Assembly (NCBI RefSeq): GCF_009829325.1
Contig: NZ_VUOS01000010.1
Location: forward strand, 169,779-233,778
DNA: 64,000 bases
Reading direction: 5' to 3'
From: Nocardia sp. CY41
Lineage (GTDB): Bacteria > Actinomycetota > Actinomycetes > Mycobacteriales > Mycobacteriaceae
The notes under the pieces were generated by a model that was given only the letters and a program-made list of their open reading frames with translations, did not search any database and had not been told where the DNA came from. Position 1 is the first letter of the stretch. The number at the start of each line of letters is the position of its first letter. The translations under genes and the position numbers were made by a program. Below are positions 56,260 through 64,000 of this stretch, piece by piece.

Positions 56260-56268
56260 GTCTCAGAC
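56260..56268. repeat. GTCTCAGAC palindrome, copy 3
   Basis: The inverse-strand version of the same palindrome, preceded by a GTCTG overlap. Confidence 0.35.
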
Positions 56269-56528
56269 GGCTGCGGTTCGAATCGGGCGAATCGGCTCGG
56301 CTCCGCAAGGCTGTTCGGCCTACCGGGAACGACGCCGACTGCGACCAGATCGATTCCGCGACAGGACATCAGCGGCGTGACCGACTTCTTCTGTGCGGCG
56401 GAATCGGGTCCGGCGGGTCGCACCGGCGTACGGGTGGCCGCCGCTACGCCGGTGCGATCATCCCCGACTCGACCGGGGTTGCCGCGCGGCCTACCGCGCG
56501 GCACCGCCGTCCCATGTCGTTGCCGGAC

Positions 56529-57653
56529 TCAAACCCCGCCGTTGAGCTTGTTGAGGCGCTCACACGCCTCCACGTACTCCTGGATCAGCCGGTTGACCAC
56601 GTCGGCGGAACGCTCCACGCGGTTCATCATGCCGACGATCTGGCCGACCGGGTTGAAGTTGACGTCCTTGGCGGCCTCCGGATAGCGGTGGCCACGCTTC
56701 ACGCCGTCCAGCGCGACCATCATCTGCAGCGGCATCGGCAGCGGATCGGGGGTGTCGGCCCGCTCCCACGCCTCGGTCCATTCGTTGCGCAGCATGCGGG
56801 CGGGCTTGCCGGTCCAAGCGCGCGACCGCACGGTGTCGTGGCTGGTGGCGTCGATGTAGGTCTGCATCTGGGCGGGCGGCACGTTGGCTTCCTCGACGGT
56901 CAGCCACACCGAGCCGGTCCACGCGCCCGCGGCGCCCATCGCCATCGCGGCCGCCACCTGGCGACCGTTGCCGATGCCGCCCGCGGCCAGCACCGGCAGG
57001 TCGCCCACGGCGTCGATCACCTGCGGCCACAGCACCATCGAGGACACCTCGCCGCAGTGGCCGCCGCCCTCGGTGCCCTGGCAGACCACGAAGTCCAGAC
57101 CTGCCCGCTTGTGGTTGAGCGCGTGCTTGACCGAACCGCACAGCGCGCCGATCAGCCGGCCGGAGTCCTGCACCTGTTTGATCACGTCCTCGGGCGGGGT
57201 CCCGAGGGCATTGGCGACCAGCTTGGCCTTCGGGTGCCGCAGAATCACCTCCACCTGCGGCCCCGCGGTGGTGGCGGTCCAGCCGAGCAGCTGGTTGTGG
57301 TGCTCGTCCTCCGGCAGCTTGGGCACGCCGTGGTCGGCGAGGATCTTCTCGGCGAAGTCGCGGTGCTCCTGCGGGACCAGCTCGGCCAGCTTGGCTTCCA
57401 GCTCCTCGGGGCTCAGGCCGTCGATGCCCTTGCCTTCGTACTTGGACGGAATCACCAGGTCGACGCCGTATACGCCTTGCACGTGCTCGTCCAGCCAGGC
57501 CAGTTCGACCTCGAGCTGCTCGGCGGTGAAGCCCACGGCGCCGAGCACGCCGAGTCCACCCGCGTTGCTGACCGCGGCCGCCACGTCGCGGCAGTGGGTG
57601 AAGGCGAAGATGGGGAATTCGATCCCGAGCCGTTCGCAGATTTCGGTACGCAT
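56529..57653 (-). CDS. Nitronate monooxygenase family flavoprotein, long form
   Basis: A 374-residue FMN TIM-barrel protein. FPIFAFTHCRDVAAAVSNAG and GLGVLGAVGF give the N-terminal FMN region, FVVCQGTEGGGHCGEVSSMVL the active-site His region, VLAAGGIGNGRQVAAAMAMG and AGAWTGSVWLTVEEA the phosphate site, SRAWTGKPARMLRNEWTE the C-terminal part. An insertion at about 65-120 distinguishes it from the short form at 41 kb; it resembles the mycobacterial Rv1533 type. ATG at 57653 has GGGAGA upstream. Two KstR-like boxes upstream suggest control by the sterol-degradation repressor, so it may act on CoA intermediates of sterol or lipid catabolism. Confidence 0.85.
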   Translation of the reverse strand: MRTEICERLGIEFPIFAFTHCRDVAAAVSNAGGLGVLGAVGFTAEQLEVELAWLDEHVQGVYGVDLVIPSKYEGKGIDGLSPEELEAKLAELVPQEHRDFAEKILADHGVPKLPEDEHHNQLLGWTATTAGPQVEVILRHPKAKLVANALGTPPEDVIKQVQDSGRLIGALCGSVKHALNHKRAGLDFVVCQGTEGGGHCGEVSSMVLWPQVIDAVGDLPVLAAGGIGNGRQVAAAMAMGAAGAWTGSVWLTVEEANVPPAQMQTYIDATSHDTVRSRAWTGKPARMLRNEWTEAWERADTPDPLPMPLQMMVALDGVKRGHRYPEAAKDVNFNPVGQIVGMMNRVERSADVVNRLIQEYVEACERLNKLNGGV

Positions 57654-57706
57654 GGCGTGCTGGTCTCCCTAACTGCTCCGCCGCGAACGGCGCGGCGCAG
57701 ATGTAC

Positions 57707-57720
57707 TAGAACGAGTTGCA
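57707..57720. promoter_or_regulatory. KstR-like box TAGAACGAGTTGCA
   Basis: Matches the TnnAACnnGTTnnA pattern of the KstR operator exactly. It lies 54 bases upstream of the nitronate monooxygenase start codon. Confidence 0.6.
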
Positions 57721-57832
57721 TAAGAGGCGCCCGGCTCGGCCTGGTCGCCGCGCGTCGAGTCCGCCGCGAGCCGCTGATATCGCCATGAAGCGACCGCGGC
57801 TTCCTCGACTGGCCGGTGCACCATTCCTTGAC

Positions 57833-57846
57833 AGTAACACGTTCTA
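57833..57846. promoter_or_regulatory. KstR-like box AGTAACACGTTCTA
   Basis: One base short of the TnnAACnnGTTnnA pattern and containing AACACGTTCTA, the strong half of the KstR consensus. It lies about 180 bases upstream of the nitronate monooxygenase start and 26 bases past the DGAT stop. Confidence 0.5.
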
Positions 57847-57871
57847 GTTTTCTGGGGAATGCGCTTCCGCG

Positions 57872-59215
57872 TCAGGCGGTGGCCCGCTCCAGTTCGGCGA
57901 GCGAGTCCTCCAGCTGGTCGAGTAGACGGGGCAGTTGCGGCACACTGCGCCGGCATCCGACCACGCCGAAATCGAGATTGCCCGCGTTGGAGGTGAGCGT
58001 GATGTTCACCGCCTGGCCGTCGAACGGGATCGACAACGGGTAACTCGCGTCCAGACGCGCTCCGTTCCAATACATGGGCTCGCGTGGTCCGGGGACGTTC
58101 GAGATGACGAGGTTGAAGGTCGGGTTGGTGTACGGGATCAGCGCGGGCGCCAGATTGAGCGCCAGCGGGCTGAGCATCAGCGCCGACAGCGCCATTGTCT
58201 GGTTGCACGACAGCGTGCGGTAGACGTCCTTGCCGTCGCGCATCGACGCCGCGACCACGCGCAGGCGGTCCGCCGGATCGGCGAGGTCGGTGCCGAGATT
58301 GCACAGCACCGCGCCCACCTTCACCCCGTCGGTCGCGTCGTCGTCCTCGGCGCGCAACGACATCGGCACCATCGCGATCAACGGCTTGTCCGGCAGGGCC
58401 GAGCGTTCGAGCAGGTACCGCCGCAGCGCTCCCGCCGACATGGCGAGCACCACGTCGTTGAGCGTCGAGCCGGTGGCTTTCTTGACTTGCTGCAGCCGCT
58501 CCAGCGGCCAGGACCGGATTACCGCACGGCGCGCGCCGCCGATCGGAACGTTGAACATGGTGCGCGGGGCCGCGAACGGCAAGGTCAGCTGCTGCCGCGT
58601 CAAGGCGGTGCGGGCCGCGCGCAGCACCGACGCGCCGGACGTCGCCGCGGAGATCAGGTTGCGCGCGGTACCGCCCGCACCGGCCGCCGCCCTGCGCCTG
58701 CCCCGAGGCAGATGCCACGGCACCCGCGCGGCGGCGGCCGACGGATCGCTGGTCAGCGTGCGCCGCAGCAGGCGTTGAGCGGAGACGCCGTCGATCAACG
58801 CGTGGTGCATCTTCGAATACAGCGCGAACCTGCCGTCGGCGAGACCCTCGATCAGATGGAACTCCCACAGCGGCCGATGCCGGTCCAGCAGGCCGCTGTG
58901 CAGTCCCGAGGCCAGCTCGACCAGCTGATCCATACGTCCGGGACCGGGCACGGCCAGCCGCCGCACGTGATAATCCAGTTCCACGTTCTCGGCCCGCGTC
59001 CACGCCATCTGCGGGGAGCCGAATATCGTCGCGGGATGTTTGCGGAAGGTCGGATCGATATCGGTGTTGCGTAGGAGTTCGTCGTGCACCTGCGCGGCGA
59101 AGTCGTCTCCCGCGCCCTCCGGTGGCTCGAACAGTTGCAGGGACCCCACATGCATCGGCTGTTCCCTGGATTCGGCGAGCAAGAAGACGGCATCGACCGG
59201 CGCTATGAATTCCAT
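57872..59215 (-). CDS. Wax ester synthase / diacylglycerol acyltransferase (WS/DGAT)
   Basis: A 447-residue acyltransferase making triacylglycerol or wax esters. The active-site HHxxxDG is KMHHALIDGVSA (His137, His138, Asp142, Gly143). PLWEFHLIEGLADGRFAL, STLNDVVLAMSAGALRRYLL and the C-terminal NLVISNVPGPREPMYWNG match the family. It probably works on acyl-CoA at the membrane or lipid-droplet surface. ATG at 59215; AGGGGG upstream. The frame extends 33 codons further without start signals. Storage of lipid from neighbouring FadD/PKS pathways is plausible but inferred. Confidence 0.9.
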   Translation of the reverse strand: MEFIAPVDAVFLLAESREQPMHVGSLQLFEPPEGAGDDFAAQVHDELLRNTDIDPTFRKHPATIFGSPQMAWTRAENVELDYHVRRLAVPGPGRMDQLVELASGLHSGLLDRHRPLWEFHLIEGLADGRFALYSKMHHALIDGVSAQRLLRRTLTSDPSAAAARVPWHLPRGRRRAAAGAGGTARNLISAATSGASVLRAARTALTRQQLTLPFAAPRTMFNVPIGGARRAVIRSWPLERLQQVKKATGSTLNDVVLAMSAGALRRYLLERSALPDKPLIAMVPMSLRAEDDDATDGVKVGAVLCNLGTDLADPADRLRVVAASMRDGKDVYRTLSCNQTMALSALMLSPLALNLAPALIPYTNPTFNLVISNVPGPREPMYWNGARLDASYPLSIPFDGQAVNITLTSNAGNLDFGVVGCRRSVPQLPRLLDQLEDSLAELERATA

Positions 59216-59348
59216 GATGAGTCGCCCCCTGACGACATGGTGCAACGTTCGAGTTTCGGATCGACCACGTTGTCGGCGGGCCCGCGCAGCCATGAAACCG
59301 CCGCGACACGACAAACCTACCCGGACGGGATGGACCGCGTTCGGTGAA

Positions 59349-60014
59349 TCACCGAACCTTCGAAGCCAGCAGGTATGCCTGCCCGAACCGCTCGTCGGGA
59401 CCAGGTTCGCGCACCATGCGGGCGATCATCGCGAACCCGGCGGCGTCGAGCAGACGCGCAAGGCGTTTCGGTGCCCACCGGTAGGCCCGGGTCACCTTGT
59501 GGTCGAAGGCTTCCACCGCATCGGGCAGGTCGGCTGTCTGGAACGCCAGCAACACGTGCCCTTTGCTCGCGAGTACCCGATGAAACTCGTTCAACACGTG
59601 CGGCACGCGCTCCGGTGGCGTGTGGATCAGCGAATACCACGCCACTATGCCCCCGAGCGCGGAATCGCCGATCGGTAGCTCCTCCACCGAACCTTGCGCG
59701 AAGAACAGCTGTGGATGTTCCGCGCGGGCCAGCTCCACCATGCGCGGCGAGAGATCGAGGCCGAATACCCGCGCCCCCGATGACGCGAGGTGGCCGGTGA
59801 TCCGTCCCGGTCCGCAACCGAGATCGGCGATCGGCCCGGATCCGTTGCCCGCCACCGATTCCACGAACGCGCCGAGTATCGCGCGGTCGAGCACCGCACC
59901 GGCGAGATGGTTCCGGAAGAGTTCGGTATAGAGCTCGGCGATATCGTCGTAGGCGGCGCGGGTGGCCGCCACATCGGGGCGTTCGTCTGCGAAGTCTTCC
60001 GTCGAATCCAGCAC
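59349..60014 (-). CDS. Class I SAM-dependent methyltransferase
   Basis: A 221-residue methyltransferase. Motif I IADLGCGPGRITGHLA, then FGLDLSPRMVELAR, VEELPIGDSALGGIVAWYSLIH and LNEFHRVLASKGHVLLAF; the C-terminus has an extra helix and strand (RYRWAPKRLARLLDAAGF-like). Acceptor unknown. GTG at 60014 is the start; GGAGG lies 14 bases upstream, better placed for an in-frame CTG, so the true start is uncertain. The downstream DGAT gene is 130 bases away on the same strand. Confidence 0.85.
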   Translation of the reverse strand: MLDSTEDFADERPDVAATRAAYDDIAELYTELFRNHLAGAVLDRAILGAFVESVAGNGSGPIADLGCGPGRITGHLASSGARVFGLDLSPRMVELARAEHPQLFFAQGSVEELPIGDSALGGIVAWYSLIHTPPERVPHVLNEFHRVLASKGHVLLAFQTADLPDAVEAFDHKVTRAYRWAPKRLARLLDAAGFAMIARMVREPGPDERFGQAYLLASKVR

Positions 60015-60035
60015 CCCGAGCAGCGTATTACCTCC

Positions 60036-60473
60036 TCAATCCCCCGGTTCGAAGGCCTGGGCGACCGCGAGACTGTCCTCGTAGACGTGGTGCCGGGTGA
60101 TCAGGCCGTTCTGCACCGTCAGATGCAGAGCGAAGCGCGCGCGATAGGCGCGACGGGTGGGGCGCGCGGTCTGCCGGATCTCGCCGAGCACCACGGCGTC
60201 CGCGCCGTCGACGAGTATTCGTTCGACACGCGTGGCCACCTCCTCCGGCACATGGTGTTCGGCGATCGAGCGGTAGTGATCGGCGGCATCGGCCCGGGTG
60301 CGACGGTGCCGGATCCAGGGCGTCGCCGTACGGCCGTGCTCGGCCTCCGGCCAATCGAGCCGCCAATCGGTGTCCTCGGCGTACAACTCGGCGACGGCTT
60401 CCGGGTCTCCGGAACCGATCCGCCGCAACAACTCTTCGACCACGGCTCGAGTGGCGGGCACGGTGACTGACAC
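60036..60473 (-). CDS. SnoaL-like/NTF2-fold protein
   Basis: A 145-residue cone-shaped beta-barrel protein: RAVVEELLRRIGSGDPEAVAELY is the first helix, WRLDWPEAEHGRTATPW and VVLGEIRQTARPTRRAY the strands. The SnoaL family includes polyketide cyclases and many ketosteroid-isomerase-like proteins; no catalytic residues can be assigned. GTG at 60473 has AGGAT 7 bases upstream. It follows the methyltransferase gene upstream-wise (21 bases between them on the minus strand). Confidence 0.75.
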   Translation of the reverse strand: MSVTVPATRAVVEELLRRIGSGDPEAVAELYAEDTDWRLDWPEAEHGRTATPWIRHRRTRADAADHYRSIAEHHVPEEVATRVERILVDGADAVVLGEIRQTARPTRRAYRARFALHLTVQNGLITRHHVYEDSLAVAQAFEPGD

Positions 60474-60550
60474 GAGAGATCCTTTCGAAACGACACCGCG
60501 CGATCGCAACGGCGTTACCCGATTCTCGGGTGTGCCCGCACCCGTGGCGA

Positions 60551-61468
60551 TTACCTCTCGGGTAATTGAGCGGCGGCCTCCGGCGCGGCGGGCATCGCAG
60601 GCTCCGCCCGCGCCGCCTTGCCGCGACCGCTCGCGGTGCCGAGCACCGAACCCAGGATGACCAGCGGAAAGCCGATCGCCATGCCCGCGGTCAGCGGCTC
60701 GTCGAGCGCCGTCACGCCGAGCAGGATCGCCACCGCGGGATTGATGTAGGTGATCACCGTCGCACGGGCGGGGCCGACCTCGGCGATCAGCGCGAAGAAA
60801 AGCAGGAACGCCGCGGCCGTGCAGACCACCGCGAGGCCGAGCACCGACCAGCCCGCGTCGGCGGTGACCCGCGCCGGCCACAGCCGGCCCGCGAACGGCG
60901 CGTAGATCGCCGCCGCGAGCAGCAGCGACCCGGTCACCACGCCGAGCGGAGGCAGATCGGCCAGCGCGCGATTGATCACGATCGGGCCCACCGCGTAGCC
61001 GATCGTGGTCAGGCCGATCGCGGCGATCGCCGCGGGATTCCCCAGGTCGACGTCCAATCCGACCAGCGCCGCGACGCCGGCGAAACCGATCAGCAGGCCG
61101 ATCAGCCGACGCGCGTCGAACCGATCGTGACCGAGCGCGGTCACGATCACCACGGCGATCAGCGGCACCGCCGCGATCAGCAAGCCGACGGTGGAGCTGT
61201 GCAGCGTGGTCTCGGCGTAGCCGATCAGGAACCACGGCCCGGTGATCTCCACCAGGGTGTAGAGCAGCAGTGGCCGCCACCGCCGGAACACCGGCGCCAG
61301 CGCACGGGAGAACAACGCGACCGGCAACAACAGCAAACCGCCGATCAGCGTGCGGCCGAACGCGACCACGATCGGGTCCAGATCCTCCACCGCGACGCGG
61401 ATCATCGCGTACGGCACGCCCCAGATCACGCCCATCGCCAAGAACAGCGCCCACCCCCGGCGGGTCAT
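60551..61468 (-). CDS. EamA/DMT-family transporter
   Basis: A 305-residue membrane protein with ten predicted helices in two EamA repeats, the first starting GWALFLAMGVIWGVPYAMIR and the second TIGYAVGPIVINRALADLPP. The signature region of the second half, ITYINPAVAILLGVTALDEPL, is typical. Members export metabolites such as amino acids or nucleotides. The C-terminal 30 residues are Ala/Pro-rich. ATG at 61468 was preferred over GTG 61489 because the hydrophobic start is then closer. Confidence 0.85.
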   Translation of the reverse strand: MTRRGWALFLAMGVIWGVPYAMIRVAVEDLDPIVVAFGRTLIGGLLLLPVALFSRALAPVFRRWRPLLLYTLVEITGPWFLIGYAETTLHSSTVGLLIAAVPLIAVVIVTALGHDRFDARRLIGLLIGFAGVAALVGLDVDLGNPAAIAAIGLTTIGYAVGPIVINRALADLPPLGVVTGSLLLAAAIYAPFAGRLWPARVTADAGWSVLGLAVVCTAAAFLLFFALIAEVGPARATVITYINPAVAILLGVTALDEPLTAGMAIGFPLVILGSVLGTASGRGKAARAEPAMPAAPEAAAQLPER

Positions 61469-61727
61469 CGCGCGCCTGCCGTTCGGCACCCAGGGACGGC
61501 GATCGGCTCGGCGCCGAGTGACCTCTGCTCGGTGGGGAACATGCTTCGCTCGCTTTCGACCACCGGGAGCTTAGCCAAGTGATCCGATCATCCGACAGAT
61601 CCAGTTCCCGGCTCCGGCAAGGCCGGTTGGCGCCGATTCGTGTCCTTTTCGTCTGATTGGGGCGAATGATGCCCCCAGGCAACGGTGTTCGGGCTAGTCT
61701 CGCCGGGAGCGAAGGGAAAGCATCATC

Positions 61728-62960
61728 GTGGTCGAGGTGATTCGCCGGCTCGCCCCCAGCGAGGAGATGTTCGCCGCGGGCGAGGTCTTCATCGGCTATG
61801 CGGCACGGGTATCCGGCCGATTGGACGTGCGGGCGCTGACCGCTGCCTTCGAGGCCGTCGCGCGAGCGCATCCGATCCTGCGGGCCCGCATCGAGCCCAT
61901 CGAAGCGGGCGGACATGCCTTCGCCGTGACGGACGCCGTACCGGAGATCTTCGTCGCCGACGCGAATCCCGAATTCCCCCTCACCGGTGCGAAGTTCGAT
62001 CAGCGAGCGGGCGTCTGCGCCCTGTGCGTGGTGCGCGACGGCGACACCGCGAGCGTCACGCTCATGATCCATCACAGCATCGCGGACGCCTTCCACGCGT
62101 TCGTCGTCGTCACCGAGTTCTGGGCGGGGTATCGGGAAGCGGTCGGCGGCGGTACGCCGCAGCCGCCGGTGCGCGCGTTCCCCGATCCGGTCGAGCACCT
62201 GCTCGCGGCGCGCGGTATTGAGAAGATGGCGTTGCCGGGCTCCGTGCCCGCCGGCGCCACTCCCGCCGCTGCGACGCCGGGCGTTCCGGAGCGTGACGAC
62301 GAATACCCGATGCTGTACACCACCAGGTGCAGGTTCACCCGGGAGGAGACCACCGCGCTGGTGGCACTCGGGCATCGGGAGAACGTCACCGTGCACGGTC
62401 TGGTGTCGGCGGCGCTGTTGCGCACCGAAGCGGAGATCCGCGACCTACCGCTCACCGGACTGCTCTACCTGTACTCCGTCGACCTGCGCACGAGGGTGAA
62501 CCCGGAGATCGGCGCGACCGAGGGGACGAACGTCCTCGGATTCGCCAATTACCTCTCCCCCGACTCCGACGTGACGCTCGTGGAGTCGGCTCGCGGCATC
62601 AGCGAGGCGCTGCATGCCGGCCTGGCCGCGGGCATCGTGCAACGCACCCCCCTGAGCATCCCCGACATGGCGGCCGCACCCAGGCCCGCGCTGCCCGGCG
62701 TGGTCATCGCGACCAATTGGGGCACCATCCCCCAGCTACCCGCACACGACGAGCTGCGAATCGACGACTTCCACTCCACCATGCTGGCGAAGCCGGATCT
62801 GACCGGCCGCCGTCCGCAACAACCGGGTGGTGGCACCTGCGTCATCAGCACCTTCGACGGACGGCTGAGCGTCGAGATACACCATCCGGAGGAATTCACC
62901 GAGCTCCAGCGCCACCGCCTCGAAGTGCTGGCGCGCCATCTTCGCGCCGTCCTGGCCTGA
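61728..62960 (+). CDS. PapA5-like acyltransferase (condensation-domain fold)
   Basis: A 410-residue acyltransferase resembling phthiocerol dimycocerosyl transferases (PapA5): RRLAPSEEMFAAGEVFIGY at the N-terminus, the active-site segment TLMIHHSIADAFHAF with His115, His116 and Asp120, VTVHGLVSAALLRTEAEIR, and LGFANYLSPD. The usual Gly after the Asp in HHxxxDG is Ala121, but the catalytic His pair is intact. Such enzymes transfer acyl groups from ACP- or CoA-bound polyketides to diols or sugars. GTG at 61728 has AAGGGAA 9 bases upstream. Its donor could be the PKS product at 34-40 kb, but no linkage is proven. Confidence 0.85.
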   Translation: MVEVIRRLAPSEEMFAAGEVFIGYAARVSGRLDVRALTAAFEAVARAHPILRARIEPIEAGGHAFAVTDAVPEIFVADANPEFPLTGAKFDQRAGVCALCVVRDGDTASVTLMIHHSIADAFHAFVVVTEFWAGYREAVGGGTPQPPVRAFPDPVEHLLAARGIEKMALPGSVPAGATPAAATPGVPERDDEYPMLYTTRCRFTREETTALVALGHRENVTVHGLVSAALLRTEAEIRDLPLTGLLYLYSVDLRTRVNPEIGATEGTNVLGFANYLSPDSDVTLVESARGISEALHAGLAAGIVQRTPLSIPDMAAAPRPALPGVVIATNWGTIPQLPAHDELRIDDFHSTMLAKPDLTGRRPQQPGGGTCVISTFDGRLSVEIHHPEEFTELQRHRLEVLARHLRAVLA

Positions 62961-63161
62961 CGATGCCACCCGCTCGCGCGAACGCGTGACCCGCCGGTGT
63001 GGTGACCGGCGAATTCCGGAGACTGCGCTGTTATGGTTGGCCCCTTCCGGTGAACCGACGCCGCGAGCCATGGCGTATCGCCTGCCCGCGGTCGTTCGCC
63101 CGGTGACCGGGCCGTCGAACAGCTCCGGAACGACGCCGGCGAGCGGAAGGAACAGCATCCT

Positions 63162-63911
63162 GTGGCAACCACGAACGGCGGGTCCGCACGGGTCGCGGTG
63201 GTAACGGGCGGTTCTCGCGGCATCGGCCGCGCGTGCGCCGAACGTCTTGCCGCGGACGGGTTCGCGGTCGTCGTGAATTTCGCGTCGAATGCCGCCGAGG
63301 CCGACAACACCGCCGAAGCCATCCGTGGCGCAGGGGGCGTAGCGATGACGGCCCAGGGAGACGTCGCCGACGAGTCCGCGATGGTGGCGGTATTCGACCG
63401 GGCGGAAAGCGAATTCGGCGGAGTCGACGTCGTGGTGCACGCGGCGGGCCGGATGCAGCTCGCACCACTGGTCGATCTGGATCTGGCGGTGCTCGACAGC
63501 ACCTACCGGACCAATATCCGCGGCACCTTCGTCGTGGACCAGCAGGCGGCGCGGCGGCTGCGACCCGGTGGCGCGATCATCAACTTCTCCACGTCGGTGG
63601 TCGGCACCGCGTTCCCGACCTACGGGGCCTACGCCGCCAGCAAAGGAGCCGTCGAGGCGCTGACCATGATCCTGGCCCGCGAACTGCGGGGCCGGGACGT
63701 GACGGTCAACGCGGTGGCACCCGGTCCGACCGCCACCGATCTGTTCCTCGACGGAAAAGACGACGCCACCATCCAGCGACTCGCCGACGTGGTGCCGCTG
63801 CAGCGACTCGGCACCCCAGCCGATATCGCCGCCGTGGTGGCCTTTCTGGCCGGTCCGCAGGGACATTGGGTCAACGGTCAGATCGTTCGCGCCAACGGCG
63901 GACTCGTCTGA
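63162..63911 (+). CDS. Short-chain dehydrogenase/reductase (FabG-like)
   Basis: A 249-residue SDR. TGGSRGIG at about 15-22, VVVHAAGRM, catalytic Ser in INFSTSVVG and Tyr/Lys in YAASKGAVEALTMI, C-terminal PLQRLGTPADIAAVVAFL. The sequence is a classical 3-oxoacyl-reductase or glucose-dehydrogenase type. GTG at 63162 has AAGGAA 9 bases upstream. It is followed by a strong hairpin terminator. Substrate unknown. Confidence 0.85.
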   Translation: MATTNGGSARVAVVTGGSRGIGRACAERLAADGFAVVVNFASNAAEADNTAEAIRGAGGVAMTAQGDVADESAMVAVFDRAESEFGGVDVVVHAAGRMQLAPLVDLDLAVLDSTYRTNIRGTFVVDQQAARRLRPGGAIINFSTSVVGTAFPTYGAYAASKGAVEALTMILARELRGRDVTVNAVAPGPTATDLFLDGKDDATIQRLADVVPLQRLGTPADIAAVVAFLAGPQGHWVNGQIVRANGGLV

Positions 63912-63924
63912 CCGGAACACCGTC

Positions 63925-63961
63925 GGCTCGCGATCGCACCGAAGGGTTGCGATCGCGAGCC
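63925..63961 (+). terminator. Strong hairpin terminator after the SDR gene
   Basis: A perfect 14-bp stem (GGCTCGCGATCGCA at 63925-63938 and TGCGATCGCGAGCC at 63948-63961) with a 9-base loop starts 13 bases after the stop. It is followed by a run of nine G residues. Confidence 0.85.
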
Positions 63962-64000
63962 CACGGGGGGGGGAAGTCGATTCTTTAGCGGTCGTGGGGG

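Larger units (their letters stand above)
56150..56528. other. Gene-free interval, 379 bases, with two GTCT-N-AGAC palindromes
   Basis: Between the GntR gene and the convergent nitronate monooxygenase gene. Two copies of the palindrome occur at 56173-56181 and 56260-56268. No ORF, terminator hairpin or RNA gene was recognised; a GGTTCGAATC-like string at 56275 is not part of a tRNA. Confidence 0.5.

Noticed and set aside
56270..56300. GGTTCGAATC string resembling a tRNA T-loop
   Set aside because: No T-stem pairing, acceptor stem or anticodon arm can be built around it.
63965..63973. Run of nine G residues near the window end
   Set aside because: Probably a simple homopolymer next to the hairpin and a common site of sequencing error; no function can be supported.

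Overview
The window is high-GC actinobacterial chromosome with GTG and TTG starts, strong GGAGG-type ribosome sites and several leaderless-looking promoters. The gene content points to a mycolic-acid bacterium, most likely Nocardia (Rhodococcus or a Mycobacterium relative are alternatives). Supporting genes are an Mce-associated protein, FadE10- and FadD5-type lipid enzymes, an actinobacterial SdhA/B/C set of the Rv0247c-Rv0249c type, a wax ester synthase/DGAT, a PapA5-like acyltransferase, a FAAL-polyketide synthase cassette and a DUF397 protein. No rRNA, tRNA, transposase, integrase or CRISPR array was recognised. All names come from reading motifs in the translated sequence; no database search was run.

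Layout. 0-9 kb: end of an Mce-associated gene, RNase H, SRPBCC protein, L-2-hydroxyglutarate oxidase, a secreted unknown, a TIGR03084 protein, a DUF445 membrane protein, and Lon protease behind an HspR-type (HAIR) inverted repeat. 9-21 kb: thioesterase coupled to its TetR regulator, a DinB polymerase with an unusual steric-gate residue, an acrylyl-CoA-reductase-type oxidoreductase, a TAP-like hydrolase, an ABC exporter divergent from a 932-residue FAD/FeS fusion dehydrogenase, a 34-residue peptide gene divergent from an AlkA-like glycosylase, and small unknown genes including DUF397. 21-32 kb: the sdhC-A-B operon with a 13-codon leader ORF overlapping the sdhC start, a hydrolase, FadE10 with a strong operator, an orphan AAA ATPase, and an NlpC/P60 protein behind a c-di-AMP (ydaO) riboswitch. 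32-40 kb: the most distinctive locus, a minus-strand ACP - PKS (KS-AT-DH-KR-ACP) - FAAL operon with 4-base overlaps at both junctions. 40-50 kb: metallo-hydrolase, nitronate monooxygenase, FadD5-like ligase, a degenerate isochorismatase, TetR plus methyltransferase around a palindromic operator, and a large flippase/pseudokinase membrane protein. 50-64 kb: polysaccharide deacetylase, SDRs, an overlapping 2OG-Fe oxygenase/SDR pair, GDSL esterase, ABC1 kinase, GntR regulator, a nitronate monooxygenase with KstR-like boxes, DGAT, methyltransferase, SnoaL-like protein, EamA transporter, PapA5-like acyltransferase and an SDR ending at a strong hairpin.

How it fits together: lipid and CoA metabolism dominates (acyl activation by FadD5 and FAAL, beta-oxidation by FadE10, storage by DGAT, surface-lipid assembly by PKS and PapA5-like enzymes), with succinate dehydrogenase as the respiratory link and Lon, DinB and AlkA-type proteins for stress and DNA repair. 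The best candidates for undescribed biology are the FAAL-PKS-ACP operon, the Gln-gated DinB, the two very short ORFs (34 and 13 codons), the degenerate isochorismatase and the flippase-pseudokinase.
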